From assembly GCA_021770615.1 (NCBI GenBank), contig JAETQR010000009.1, positions 1 through 64,000 of the forward strand: a stretch of 64,000 nt of DNA, read 5' to 3'. The notes under the pieces were generated by a model, which saw only the letters and a list, made by a program, of their open reading frames with translations, searched no databases and had not been told where the DNA came from. Below, piece by piece: positions 55,524 through 63,799 of this stretch. A program made the translations under genes and the position numbers. Numbering within the stretch: position 1 is the first letter of the stretch; the number at the start of each line of letters is the position of its first letter. Source of the DNA: Lachnospiraceae bacterium (GTDB taxonomy: Bacteria; Bacillota_A; Clostridia; Lachnospirales; Lachnospiraceae).

Positions 55524-56237
55524 ATCGACTTATTAGATACGGTCTATCCGGAGAAATGCGTGGTTTGTCATCGTATACTGGATCGCGGCGATGACGCTCT
55601 GTTATGCGGGAGGTGCCGCCGGGAACTGCACCCTGTGACAGAGCCGAGATGTAAAAGATGTTCAAAACCCCTCGCATGTATGGAAGAGGAATTGTGTGAA
55701 AACTGCCGGACAAGGACGTTTTGTGTGGAAAAAGGATATGCATTATATCCATATGACCATGCGATGAAAAAAGCGATCCGGAATTTTAAATATGAGGGAG
55801 AACTTTCGTGTGGGGATTATTTTTCCACAGAGCTTGTAACTGCTTATGGTGACTGGATCAAAGAGATTTCACCGGATGCTTTGATTCCGGTTCCTATCCA
55901 CAAAAAGCGGATGAGATTCCGGGGGTTTAACCAGGCAGAATACATGGCTTCGATCATCGGAGATAAACTGGGGATCCGGGTGTTGACAGATTATCTGATC
56001 CGGACGCAGAATACAAGACCTCAAAAGGGCCTTGATGTCAAGTCAAGGGTACAGAATCTTCAGAAAAGATTTCAGGTCACGATGGATGATGTACATGTGA
56101 AAAAGGTTTTGCTTGTGGATGATATCTATACCACGGGAAGTACACTGGAAGCGTGTGGGAGTGCGTTAAAAAATGCAGGAGCTGAAAGAATATATTTTCT
56201 ATGTCTTTGTATTGGCAGGGATGATCTTGCGACATGA
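55524..56237 (+). CDS. comFC: ComF family protein with apparent AUC start codon
   Basis: About 237 residues. The N-terminal zinc region has paired CxxC motifs (KCVVC, CGRC, CKRC, CENC), then a phosphoribosyltransferase-like domain with VLLVDDIYTTGSTLEACG. ComFC acts in DNA uptake or replication-fork repair. The first normal start in frame is GTG 55560, but that begins after the first zinc Cys. The conserved LLDTVYPEKCVVC segment starts upstream. The only candidate there is ATC 55524, 7 nt after GGGGGAG (55510-55516) and one codon after an in-frame TAA. I therefore annotate an AUC start; GTG 55560 with a shortened protein is the alternative. Confidence 0.8.
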   Translation: MDLLDTVYPEKCVVCHRILDRGDDALLCGRCRRELHPVTEPRCKRCSKPLACMEEELCENCRTRTFCVEKGYALYPYDHAMKKAIRNFKYEGELSCGDYFSTELVTAYGDWIKEISPDALIPVPIHKKRMRFRGFNQAEYMASIIGDKLGIRVLTDYLIRTQNTRPQKGLDVKSRVQNLQKRFQVTMDDVHVKKVLLVDDIYTTGSTLEACGSALKNAGAERIYFLCLCIGRDDLAT

Positions 56238-56273
56238 CCAGTCAGGGATATGGAGGAATGGAGGTAAATAGAT

Positions 56274-56681
56274 ATGGAAATCGTATCATGTGTAAAGTGC
56301 GGAAAAATCTTTAATTACATGCGGGGACCACGGATCTGTCCATCATGTGAAAAAGAAATGGAAGAAAAGTTTACCGAGGTGAAAAAGTACGTATATGACC
56401 ATCCGCATGTGGATATGAATGAGCTTTCCACTGAGATGGATGTCAGCGTAAAGCAGATCAAGAAGTGGATCCGGGAAGAGCGCTTAAGCTTTACGGATGA
56501 TTCACCGATCGGGATCAACTGCGAGAATTGTGGTGCCACGATCAAGACGGGACGTTTCTGCAAGGCGTGCAAGGATAAGCTGGCTACGAAACTTGAGAAT
56601 GCTTCTGGAAAACGAGGAGTAGCAGTGACACCTGTAAAGAAGACCACGACAGAGAATAAAATGAGATTTTTGGATCAGTAA
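56274..56681 (+). CDS. yvyF: flagellar-region zinc-ribbon protein (YvyF/TIGR03826 type)
   Basis: A 135-residue protein. It has an N-terminal zinc ribbon (CVKCGKIFNYMRGPRICPSC), a central helix-turn-helix-like part (MNELSTEMDVSVKQIKKWIR), and a second zinc motif (CENCGATIKTGRFCKAC). This is the TIGR03826/YvyF pattern. In Bacillus subtilis yvyF lies directly after comFC and before flgM; here it follows comFC and flgM is absent. GGAGG precedes ATG by about 9 nt. Confidence 0.88.
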   Translation: MEIVSCVKCGKIFNYMRGPRICPSCEKEMEEKFTEVKKYVYDHPHVDMNELSTEMDVSVKQIKKWIREERLSFTDDSPIGINCENCGATIKTGRFCKACKDKLATKLENASGKRGVAVTPVKKTTTENKMRFLDQ

Positions 56682-56691
56682 GGAGAGACTT

Positions 56692-57840
56692 ATGTATGAC
56701 AGTATTGTCATAGGCTGTGGTTTTGCAGGTGCTGTGGCAGCAAGGGAACTTGCGGAGCAAAAAGGAGAAAGGGTGCTTATCATCGAGTCCAGAGATCATA
56801 TTGGCGGTAATTGTTATGATAAGAAGGATGAGTATGGCATTCTGATCCACCAGTACGGGCCTCACATTTTTCATACGAACAGTAAACGGGTTTATGAATA
56901 TCTCTCAAGGTTTACCAAGTGGTATGAGTTTGATCATGAGGTGGTGGGGAAAATCCATGGGAGGGAACTGCCAATCCCATTTAACCTGAACAGCCTTGAG
57001 ATGGTATATGGAGACCGGGCTCCGGCTCTGGAAAAGAAGTTGGTCGAGAGGTTTGGAGAGGGAGCAAGGGTACCGATCCTGGAACTGATGAATCACGAGG
57101 ACGACGATCTGAAAGAAATCGCAGCATATGTGTATGAAAATGTTTTTCTTAAGTATACTATGAAGCAGTGGGGGAAGTCCCCCAAAGACATTGATCCGGC
57201 GGTTTCCGGAAGAGTACCGGTTCTTTTAAGCCGTGATAACCGTTATTTTCAGGATACGTATCAGGGAATTCCCCTTGAGGGATATACGGCAGTATTTGAA
57301 AAGCTTCTTGCGCATGATGGGATTGATGTAAGGCTTGGCTGTCAGGGAAAAGATGTGCTTCGATTGGATCCGGATGGAGAGATCAAGATATATTTTGAAG
57401 GGGAGCCATTTACGGGAAAGATTATTTTTACCGGTGCGTTGGACGAGTTTTTTGACTGTTGTTATGGAAGACTTCCATACCGTTCTCTGGATTTCAAATT
57501 TGAGCATTATGATAAGCCATTTTACCAGAGCCATGGTGTGGTAAATTACACAGTGAGTGAGGACTTTACCAGAATTACGGAGTTTAAATATTTATCCGGG
57601 CAGATGGATGCGGAGGATACAACGATCGTAAAAGAATATCCGATGGCATATACAGGAGGCCAGGGGCAGATTCCTTATTATGCCATAAATAATGCGGAGA
57701 ACGATGCACTCTATGAAAAGTATAAGGGTATCGTGGATCATATTCCGGGATTTTATCTGCTTGGAAGACTGGCAGAGTATAAATATTATAATATTGATGC
57801 CATTATAGACCGGGCATTGGATTTAGCAGAGAGGGCATAG
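56692..57840 (+). CDS. glf: UDP-galactopyranose mutase
   Basis: A 382-residue FAD enzyme converting UDP-galactopyranose to UDP-galactofuranose for cell-surface glycans. FAD-binding GCGFAGAVAARELAEQ, the IGGNCYDKKDEYGILIHQYG motif, PIPFNLNSLE, the KYTMKQWG region and the C-terminal LGRLAEYKYYNIDA motif are all present, with normal length. AAGGAGAGAC lies before ATG. A GT2 gene follows after 8 nt, a plausible galactofuranosyl-type transferase partner. Confidence 0.96.
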   Translation: MYDSIVIGCGFAGAVAARELAEQKGERVLIIESRDHIGGNCYDKKDEYGILIHQYGPHIFHTNSKRVYEYLSRFTKWYEFDHEVVGKIHGRELPIPFNLNSLEMVYGDRAPALEKKLVERFGEGARVPILELMNHEDDDLKEIAAYVYENVFLKYTMKQWGKSPKDIDPAVSGRVPVLLSRDNRYFQDTYQGIPLEGYTAVFEKLLAHDGIDVRLGCQGKDVLRLDPDGEIKIYFEGEPFTGKIIFTGALDEFFDCCYGRLPYRSLDFKFEHYDKPFYQSHGVVNYTVSEDFTRITEFKYLSGQMDAEDTTIVKEYPMAYTGGQGQIPYYAINNAENDALYEKYKGIVDHIPGFYLLGRLAEYKYYNIDAIIDRALDLAERA

Positions 57841-57848
57841 AAGGGATA

Positions 57849-58865
57849 ATGAAGATATTGACAGTAGCGATTCCATGTTACAATTCCCAGGATTATATGC
57901 GTCATGCAGTAGAGAGTGTGCTGGCAGGCGGGGAAGACGTGGAAGTACTTATTATAGATGATGGTTCAACTGATGATACAGCAAAAATAGCAGACGAGAT
58001 GGAGGAAGAACATCCGGGGATCATCCGGGCGATCCATCAGGAAAATGGCGGACATGGCGAGGCCGTGAATACCGGATTAAAGAATGCAAAGGGGCTTTAT
58101 TTTAAAGTACTCGATAGTGATGACTGGCTCGACAGGGAGTCCCTGATCAAAGTATTAGAGAAACTCCGCAGATTTATCCGGGAGGGCCAGCTTGTCGATA
58201 TGTTTTTGGCAAATTATGTATATGAGAAACCAAGTTTGCGTAAACATAAGGCGATCCGCTATGAGGGAGTATTTCCGGAGGAAAAGGTATTTGGCTGGAG
58301 TGATGTGAAGAAGTTTAAGATAAGCCAGAATATACTGATGCATTCCGTGATCTACCGTACCCAGATGCTATATGACTGCGGATTGGAACTTCCGAAGCAC
58401 ACGTTTTATGTGGATAATATATTTGTATATAAACCACTTCCATCTGTAAAAACAATGTATTACATGAATGTAGACTTATACCGGTATTTTATCGGGAGAG
58501 ATGACCAGTCAGTCAACGAGACCATTATGATCAGCAGGATCGACCAGCAGATCAAGGTAAATAAGATCATGATCGATGCATTTGACCTGAACAAGATTAA
58601 AAATAAGAAACTTCGGGATTATATGGTGAAATACCTTGCTATGATGATGACGGTAAGTTCGGTATTTCTGATCAAAGAGGGTTCTGAAGATAGTCTGGAA
58701 AAACGGACAGAGTTGTGGAAATACCTCAAAAATTCCAGTAAGAGCACCTTCCGTCTCGTAAATAAGCAGGTTCTCAGCAAACCGATGCAGATACGGGGAA
58801 AGGCCGGAAGGAAGATGGTCGTGTGGGGTTATAGTATTTCAAGGAAGTTATATGGGTTTAATTGA
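57849..58865 (+). CDS. family 2 glycosyltransferase
   Basis: A 338-residue GT-A transferase: LTVAIPCYNSQDYMRHAVES, EVLIIDDGSTDDTA and KVLDSDDWLDRE (DxD near residue 91). A C-terminal helical part of about 120 residues follows. The sugar donor is not determinable; adjacency to glf makes UDP-galactofuranose possible. The spacing of 8 nt with AGAAGGGATA before ATG implies one operon with glf. Its stop lies 37 nt before the family A hairpin copy 1. Confidence 0.9.
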   Translation: MKILTVAIPCYNSQDYMRHAVESVLAGGEDVEVLIIDDGSTDDTAKIADEMEEEHPGIIRAIHQENGGHGEAVNTGLKNAKGLYFKVLDSDDWLDRESLIKVLEKLRRFIREGQLVDMFLANYVYEKPSLRKHKAIRYEGVFPEEKVFGWSDVKKFKISQNILMHSVIYRTQMLYDCGLELPKHTFYVDNIFVYKPLPSVKTMYYMNVDLYRYFIGRDDQSVNETIMISRIDQQIKVNKIMIDAFDLNKIKNKKLRDYMVKYLAMMMTVSSVFLIKEGSEDSLEKRTELWKYLKNSSKSTFRLVNKQVLSKPMQIRGKAGRKMVVWGYSISRKLYGFN

Positions 58866-58902
58866 TACAGAAGAAAGGCAGTTGTTCCTTAAAAGGTTTT
58901 GT

Positions 58903-58991
58903 GTGTGGGAGAAAGAATGTAGCCTAGCGGTGGCGAATAGATCTACGGGTCGCTATTAAGCCACCGCTAGGCTACATTCTTTCTCCCACAC
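58903..58991. repeat. family A hairpin element, copy 1 (32-bp perfect stem)
   Basis: Arms 58903-58934 and 58960-58991 are perfectly complementary over 32 bp. The 25-nt interior (58935-58959) reads GAATAG, A-T-CTACG-GG-TCG, CTATTAA, where AATAG and CTATT can extend the stem past a small G/AA bulge. The arm ends nearest the loop are CGGTGGC/GCCACCG. The same interior (22 of 25 bases) and the same CGGTGGC close a completely different stem in copy 2 at 60053-60139, in inverted orientation. No T-tract follows, so it is not a typical terminator. Confidence 0.92.
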
Positions 58992-59033
58992 CAAGTTCCT
59001 TTATCAGGAGACTGGTTTTCATCTGCCTGTGGA

Positions 59034-59046
59034 TCGCTATTAAGCC
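59034..59046 (+). repeat. partial family A core sequence
   Basis: TCGCTATTAAGCC matches 58950-58962 exactly (the loop and inner stem of family A copy 1), 84 nt further on, but without the left half of the hairpin. It looks like a remnant. Confidence 0.5.
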
Positions 59047-59060
59047 TTTACATAAATCCC

Positions 59061-59090
59061 TTGCCATTTTCCCGGTAAAAGCGTTATACT
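59061..59090 (+). promoter_or_regulatory. promoter of the TIGR04076/GNAT cassette
   Basis: TTGCCA (59061-59066), an 18-nt spacer and TATACT (59085-59090), 24 nt before the first start codon. Confidence 0.6.
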
Positions 59091-59113
59091 GAAAGTGGAA
59101 GGGAGGTAAGAAC

Positions 59114-59506
59114 ATGAAACATAAAATTAAAGTTACTGTAATTGATAAAAAATTGTATCCGGAATTGCAGAGTCAGTATTGTGCGGATCCGGTTTCCGGG
59201 GCATGTCCCTGCTACAATGTGGGGGATGAATTTATTTTCTATCGAGATGATGAAAGAGACGATTTCTGGCACATGGGATTGAACACACTTGTTAAGACGA
59301 GTGCAGATCCTGATACTGTTGCGGGTGGTCCTAAAATACCCTTTTGTTCCGAAGCGTGGGATGCTATTTCCCGTTATATTTATACGGGTCTGCAGGGTGG
59401 CTCTATTATGAAGGGCTGGATGAAGGAGGAGAATATAATGATTACCTGCTGTTCTGATGGAACAAGACCGGTAATTTTTAAAATTGAGCGAATTGACTAT
59501 GAATAA
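59114..59506 (+). CDS. TIGR04076 family protein
   Basis: A 130-residue small protein: a beta-strand-rich start (KHKIKVTVIDKKLYPELQSQY), CPCYNVGDEFIFYRDDERDDFW, FCSEAWDAISRYIYTGLQGG and a final ITCCSDGTRPVIFKIERID. These are the marks of TIGR04076, a family of unknown function common in anaerobes. Several cysteines (CACPC region, FCSEA, TCC) could bind metal. GGAGG precedes ATG. It begins a two-gene cassette bordered by the two family A hairpins. Confidence 0.85.
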   Translation: MKHKIKVTVIDKKLYPELQSQYCADPVSGACPCYNVGDEFIFYRDDERDDFWHMGLNTLVKTSADPDTVAGGPKIPFCSEAWDAISRYIYTGLQGGSIMKGWMKEENIMITCCSDGTRPVIFKIERIDYE

Positions 59507-59556
59507 GAGCGGACAATTTTCTTTTGCTGGGTTCAAAAGTAATGTGGGGAATGACA

Positions 59557-60006
59557 ATGATCATCAGAGAATATCAGTCAACGGATTGTAAGGAAATAAC
59601 CGAGTTATTTTATAATACGGTTCATGGGGTCAATATAAAAGATTATACAAAAGAACAATTAGATGTATGGGCAACGGGTAAAGTGGATCTAGAAAAATGG
59701 AATCAGTCATTGCTTGAACATTACAGCCTGGTTGCGCTTAGAGACAGTATGATAATAGGATTTGGAGATATAGATAAAACCGGCTATCTTGACCGATTGT
59801 ATATTCATAAAGACTATCAGAGAAAGGGTGTTGCCTCTGCAATATGCGATAAATTAGAGAAGGTGGTTGAGGGGAAAATTGTTACCCATGCTTCCATTAC
59901 TGCAAGACCTTTTTTTGAAAAAAGAGGTTATAGGCTTATTAAGGAACAACAGGTAGAGCGAGAGGGAATTGTTCTTAAAAACTATGTGATGGAAAAGTAT
60001 AGATAA
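59557..60006 (+). CDS. GNAT family N-acetyltransferase
   Basis: A 149-residue acetyltransferase: IIREYQSTDCKEITELFYNT at the start, the acetyl-CoA motif LDRLYIHKDYQRKGVASAIC with the R/QxxGxG/A-type loop, and a final ARPFFEKRGYRLIKEQQVER typical of YafP-like GNAT proteins. The substrate is unknown. ATG 59557 has GGGGA at 7 nt; ATG 59551 is possible. It follows the TIGR04076 gene after about 50 nt and ends 47 nt before family A copy 2. Confidence 0.9.
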   Translation: MIIREYQSTDCKEITELFYNTVHGVNIKDYTKEQLDVWATGKVDLEKWNQSLLEHYSLVALRDSMIIGFGDIDKTGYLDRLYIHKDYQRKGVASAICDKLEKVVEGKIVTHASITARPFFEKRGYRLIKEQQVEREGIVLKNYVMEKYR

Positions 60007-60052
60007 AATGCCCGAGAACGGAATGTTGCATCCCCTTGCAGAGTAGTTCATC

Positions 60053-60139
60053 AACAATCAGGGAACCCTCCCTTCCCGGTGGCTTAATAGCGATTCGTAG
60101 CTCTATTCGCCACCGGGAAGGGAGGGTTCCCTGATTGTT
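60053..60139. repeat. family A hairpin element, copy 2 (31-bp perfect stem), inverted
   Basis: Arms 60053-60083 and 60109-60139 are perfectly complementary over 31 bp. The 25-nt interior (60084-60108), read on the - strand, is GAATAG, A-G-CTACG-AA-TCG, CTATTAA, matching copy 1 except at three positions. CGGTGGC/GCCACCG again closes the loop. The outer stem shares no sequence with copy 1. It lies between convergent genes (GNAT and the beta-propeller gene) without a strong T-tract. Confidence 0.92.
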
Positions 60140-60176
60140 TATACTTCTTTGTTGGGGAAGTCCCCGGATTATCGGA

Positions 60177-62132
60177 TTACTTTACTTTCCCAACCAATTC
60201 CATTTTCTCCCTGTCATACACCCAGATCCCGGACAATCCCTCACCATCGACAAGATACAGATAATCCCCAATATAAAGTCCCCTTGCGGAGGCAATGTAC
60301 AAATCTTTGGGAGACAGCGAGGCGATCTTTTCAAAGCCCTTTTTATTGTCGTAGGAATAAATCTGGTATTCGGTACGGTCGTTATTGTAATTGGTCGTAC
60401 AAAAGCCGATAAGATTCTGATCCCGGCTGATAAGGATCGCCTTGTGGTTTTGACCGGCGATACTTCGGGTTCCACCTGGCAGGAGTTTTGTATGAAGCTC
60501 TTCGACAGAGGAAGCAGAAGAGATGTCAAACATGGAGAGCTTCACCTGTGAATCCCCGTCTGAATCTTCATTACTTCCGATGCCAAGGAGGAGGTTATCA
60601 CCAAAGGGATGGAGATATTCGGAAAAACCGGGGAGTTTCAGTTTGTCTTTTACGACCGGGTTAGAGGGATCTGTCAGATCTACCATAAAGACAGGGTCTG
60701 TCTCCCGGTAAGTGACAAAATATGCGGTATCGCCTAAAAAGCGGGCCGAATAGATGCGCTCTGACTTAGCCAGTTTATCCACGCTTCCGATCAGTTCCAG
60801 ATTTTCATCAAGGACATACAGGCCGTTAGAGCTGGAGCCATTATCCAGGTAAGAGGTGGCCACGAAGCGAAGATTGCCGTTGTGTTCATCGAGAGAAAAC
60901 TGGTTCAATATAGTTCCTTTGAATGTTTTTTCACAGGCAGCTTCCAGCTTTCCATTTTCGTAGTGATATTTGCTGATCGTAGTTTTTGAATACCCGGATG
61001 AGGAAGGCGCAGCGATGTATATGTTCTTTTCACTCGCATAGCAGATACCATCCCCGCCGAGGACAGATAAGGTGTCGGAGAAATCCTCTCCCTCTGTGAC
61101 GTCCAGAGCAGTAAGGACGATGTAGCTGTTTGAGGAAATACCGGCCGGGCAGTACAGATCCTCTTCCGGGACGAGGTCGTCGCCGATACAGGGAATATAA
61201 CATTTGCGGTCGTCATCCTCCCCGGCGCTGTTTACCCGCATGGTAGAAATCGTATACAGATATTTTCCATTCATCCGGGAGTTACTATAGTCACCGGACT
61301 GATCCTTTTGAAAATATAAAACAGGTTCAGAAGCATCAGATACATTGTAAAGGAGAACGGAGGTTTTGTTCAGGGAACAGCCGTCACTGGTTACCTCAGT
61401 TTCCAAATTAGTTCCGACAAGTGCCAGTGTACCGTCGTGCAGGTACATCTCGGATACGGATACGGAGTTCACCATAAAGCGGGATATTCTTTTTGTGTTT
61501 TTGCCATCTGCTTCATAGATCCGGATGCTGCTCCCGAATGCAGAGTTAGAGCAGACATAGATAAATCTTCCGTCTGTTTTTACGATATCTCCTTCATCGA
61601 CTCCCTCGACCTGCCGGTTTGTATCGGAATATTCTTTGTTAGAATCAGACAGACTGTTTGCCGGATCGTCCTGGCCGGCAGAACCACTTGGCTGTCCGGA
61701 GCCGGAGAAATCTGCGCTCTTGGCGATTTCTGTGTCTTCCGAGTAATATTCATACACAGCGCCATCGCTCATATCATTGAAGGTGGTCGATCTGGTATCA
61801 ACGATATAATTAGCGATTTTTTTTCTCACATCTTCATATGTGAAAGATGGTTTTGGTTCCTCTGCTGTCAGACCGGCAAGAGTGGTATGGCTGCTTTGTT
61901 CTGTCGGACTGGAAAAGAAGGAAAACCTTTCAGAGGCGAGGAAATAATTTCCCGCCGCAAGAAAAAAGAGCAGGCAGGCAGCTGTCAGCGCAATACGGTT
62001 TGCCATTTTCTTTACAAGCAGATTTTTCTGGTTTTTGTTACGCTCAGTCAGTTTTTTTTCGATATGCTCCGGTTTGAGACTTTCCGGCACCGGAATTTCT
62101 TCACTTAGTTGTTTTAATTTTTGTTCATTCAT
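60177..62132 (-). CDS. membrane-anchored beta-propeller protein, likely anti-sigma partner
   Basis: A 651-residue protein. A short cytoplasmic N-terminus (residues 1-48: IPVPESLKPEHIEKKL) resembles that of RsgI/zinc-less anti-sigma factors. One membrane helix (about 48-66: IALTAACLLFFLAAGNYFLA) is followed by a large extracellular beta-propeller region with the Beta_propel (PF09826) motifs QVEGVDEGDIVKTDGRFIYV, RIYSARFLGDTAYFVTYRET and HPFGDNLLLGIGSNEDSDG. The start overlaps the stop of the ECF sigma gene by 8 nt. This arrangement is common in Clostridia: sigma factor first, then a membrane protein that probably holds and releases it. What the propeller senses is unknown. Confidence 0.88.
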   Translation of the reverse strand: MNEQKLKQLSEEIPVPESLKPEHIEKKLTERNKNQKNLLVKKMANRIALTAACLLFFLAAGNYFLASERFSFFSSPTEQSSHTTLAGLTAEEPKPSFTYEDVRKKIANYIVDTRSTTFNDMSDGAVYEYYSEDTEIAKSADFSGSGQPSGSAGQDDPANSLSDSNKEYSDTNRQVEGVDEGDIVKTDGRFIYVCSNSAFGSSIRIYEADGKNTKRISRFMVNSVSVSEMYLHDGTLALVGTNLETEVTSDGCSLNKTSVLLYNVSDASEPVLYFQKDQSGDYSNSRMNGKYLYTISTMRVNSAGEDDDRKCYIPCIGDDLVPEEDLYCPAGISSNSYIVLTALDVTEGEDFSDTLSVLGGDGICYASEKNIYIAAPSSSGYSKTTISKYHYENGKLEAACEKTFKGTILNQFSLDEHNGNLRFVATSYLDNGSSSNGLYVLDENLELIGSVDKLAKSERIYSARFLGDTAYFVTYRETDPVFMVDLTDPSNPVVKDKLKLPGFSEYLHPFGDNLLLGIGSNEDSDGDSQVKLSMFDISSASSVEELHTKLLPGGTRSIAGQNHKAILISRDQNLIGFCTTNYNNDRTEYQIYSYDNKKGFEKIASLSPKDLYIASARGLYIGDYLYLVDGEGLSGIWVYDREKMELVGKVK

Positions 62133-62652
62133 TCTCTGTTACCTCCAGAAATTGCTTCATTTTTTCGAGTGCACGGCTTTTCATAGAGCGGACGGTGCCC
62201 TCCTTTTTCCGAAGAAAACGGGCAATCTCCCTGCCACTGTAACCAGCGTAAACACTTAATCCGATGGCCAGGCGCTCTTCTTCGTTCAGGATGTTAAATG
62301 CCTGTTTTAGTAAAAGGTGTCCGGCAGGATCCGTGTTATGTTCGGATCGTTCTGGAAAATCTTTGTTTTCGATGGGAACCACTTTTTTTTGGATACGAAA
62401 TTGTTTTTTGCATTCGTTCGCTGTGATCTGAAAGAGCCAGCTGCGAAAAGATTCATTTTTTCTCAGTTTATGTATGTTTTCGTAAGCACACAGAACGGAG
62501 TCGCTGACGACGTCTTCTGCGAGATGGGCATCTTTCAGGGTGCAGTAAGCGAAGCGATACAGATCTTTATAAACATTTTCATATAGCGTGGCAAAGGCAT
62601 GGGCGTCACCATTTTTGGCCTGTGCGACAAGTATTGGTAATTTTTGTTCCAT
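62125..62652 (-). CDS. ECF-type RNA polymerase sigma factor
   Basis: A 175-residue sigma-70 family factor with region 2 (DAHAFATLYENVYKDLYRFA; AEDVVSDSVLCAYENI) and region 4 (LNEEERLAIGLSVYAGYSGREIARFLRKKEGTVRSMKSRAL), lacking regions 1 and 3. ATG 62652 follows GAGGATTATT. It overlaps its membrane partner gene by 8 nt, implying coupled translation. Such pairs usually control their own promoter; the 97-bp upstream gap contains TGCAACAA, a possible ECF -35 (AAC core), but I cannot define the -10 with confidence. Confidence 0.93.
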   Translation of the reverse strand: MEQKLPILVAQAKNGDAHAFATLYENVYKDLYRFAYCTLKDAHLAEDVVSDSVLCAYENIHKLRKNESFRSWLFQITANECKKQFRIQKKVVPIENKDFPERSEHNTDPAGHLLLKQAFNILNEEERLAIGLSVYAGYSGREIARFLRKKEGTVRSMKSRALEKMKQFLEVTENE

Positions 62653-62749
62653 AATAATCCTCATTTCATATACCGGTATTTTTGGAAGTTTCTATATATA
62701 AGAGAGAGGAACAGATCAAATTGTTGCAGAAAAAAAGAAAAAATTTTTA

Positions 62750-63799
62750 TTAACGGCAAATAAAGCACACCCATTCTCCAAGAGTTTCTTTGGCGAGGAT
62801 ATGAAATCCATTCTGTGTAAGCGCATATTCTACCTCATCTGCTTTTGTATCAATGATGCCAGAGGAGATAAAGAGTGCATTCTCTTTCATGTAGGGACGG
62901 ATAACGGCTGATAGGGGGATGATAACATCTGCGAGGATATTTGCCACGATCAGGTCATAGCCGCTTCCCAGTTGCTGGCTCAGGGAGTCAGAACCAGAAT
63001 GTGGTGCATCTTCTGAAAACGGCGTCTCATTGGTCTCTTCCCCGGGAGGATGGAACGTGTAGGAGTGGTCTTTTGCTGTATTTGCGATCAGGTCCCCGGT
63101 GACCAGCCGGTAATTGTGCTCCGGGATATGGTTTACCCGCATATTTTCCCCCGCCACATTTACGGCGACTTTATCAATGTCTGTGGCGGTGGCGAAGGCG
63201 GCACCGAGCTTTAATGCCGCAATCGCAAGGATGCCGCTTCCGCATCCGACGTCAAGGATCTTTTTCCCGGTGCAGCCATACCGGGAGAGAGCCTGAATAC
63301 ACAGTTTGGTTGTCTCGTGGGTGCCGGTGCCAAAGGCGATGCCGGGGTCGATGTCGATGACAATATCCCTGTCCGGTGAATAATCTTCTTTCGGACAGGG
63401 TTCCCATGTCGGTTTGATGATGACATTTTCAGACGCACGGAATGCTTTAAAAAAGGTCTTCCAGTTGTTCATCCAGTCCTTATCCTCTGTCTCGGAGAGG
63501 CTGACCGTACCTTTTCCGATGTTTGTATATTGTTTTATTTCCTGGAAAATTTCCTGTACCTGAAGCATTACTTTTTCCGGGTTACAATCCTGTGGTTCCA
63601 TATAAAAATGTACTTTTGCGGATCCGTCGTTAAATTCCGGATCAGGCAGGATATCGACATACATTTGTTTTTTGTCACTTTCACTTAACGGGACATGATC
63701 CTCGATCTCAATCCCTTCTACTCCGATCTCATCGAGCATATAGCTGAGAAGATCGACAGCTTCTGTGTGGGTTTCGAGTGTAAACTTAATCCATTTCAT
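62750..63799 (-). CDS. prmA: ribosomal protein L11 methyltransferase
   Basis: A 349-residue SAM-dependent methyltransferase that trimethylates ribosomal protein L11. It has an N-terminal substrate-binding domain (MKWIKFTLETHTEAVDLLSY), then SAM motifs DPGIAFGTGTHETTKLC, ILDVGCGSGILAIAALKLGA, and YDLIVANILADVI. It is about 35 residues longer than usual because of a polar, low-complexity insertion (PPGEETNETPFSEDAPHSGS) between the ATDID strand and the VANIL motif. The start at 63799 has GGAG 7 nt upstream; two Met codons upstream are less likely. Confidence 0.95.
   Translation of the reverse strand: MKWIKFTLETHTEAVDLLSYMLDEIGVEGIEIEDHVPLSESDKKQMYVDILPDPEFNDGSAKVHFYMEPQDCNPEKVMLQVQEIFQEIKQYTNIGKGTVSLSETEDKDWMNNWKTFFKAFRASENVIIKPTWEPCPKEDYSPDRDIVIDIDPGIAFGTGTHETTKLCIQALSRYGCTGKKILDVGCGSGILAIAALKLGAAFATATDIDKVAVNVAGENMRVNHIPEHNYRLVTGDLIANTAKDHSYTFHPPGEETNETPFSEDAPHSGSDSLSQQLGSGYDLIVANILADVIIPLSAVIRPYMKENALFISSGIIDTKADEVEYALTQNGFHILAKETLGEWVCFICR

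Noticed and set aside
55560..56237. comFC starting at GTG 55560
   Set aside because: This start loses the first zinc-binding Cys and the conserved LLDTVYPEK segment, and no ribosome binding site is at the right distance.
58903..60139. Integron attC sites or IS ends as explanation for family A hairpins
   Set aside because: There are no GTTRRRY core sites, no integrase or transposase, and the conserved part is the loop rather than the base of the hairpin. The stems of the two copies are unrelated, unlike terminal inverted repeats.
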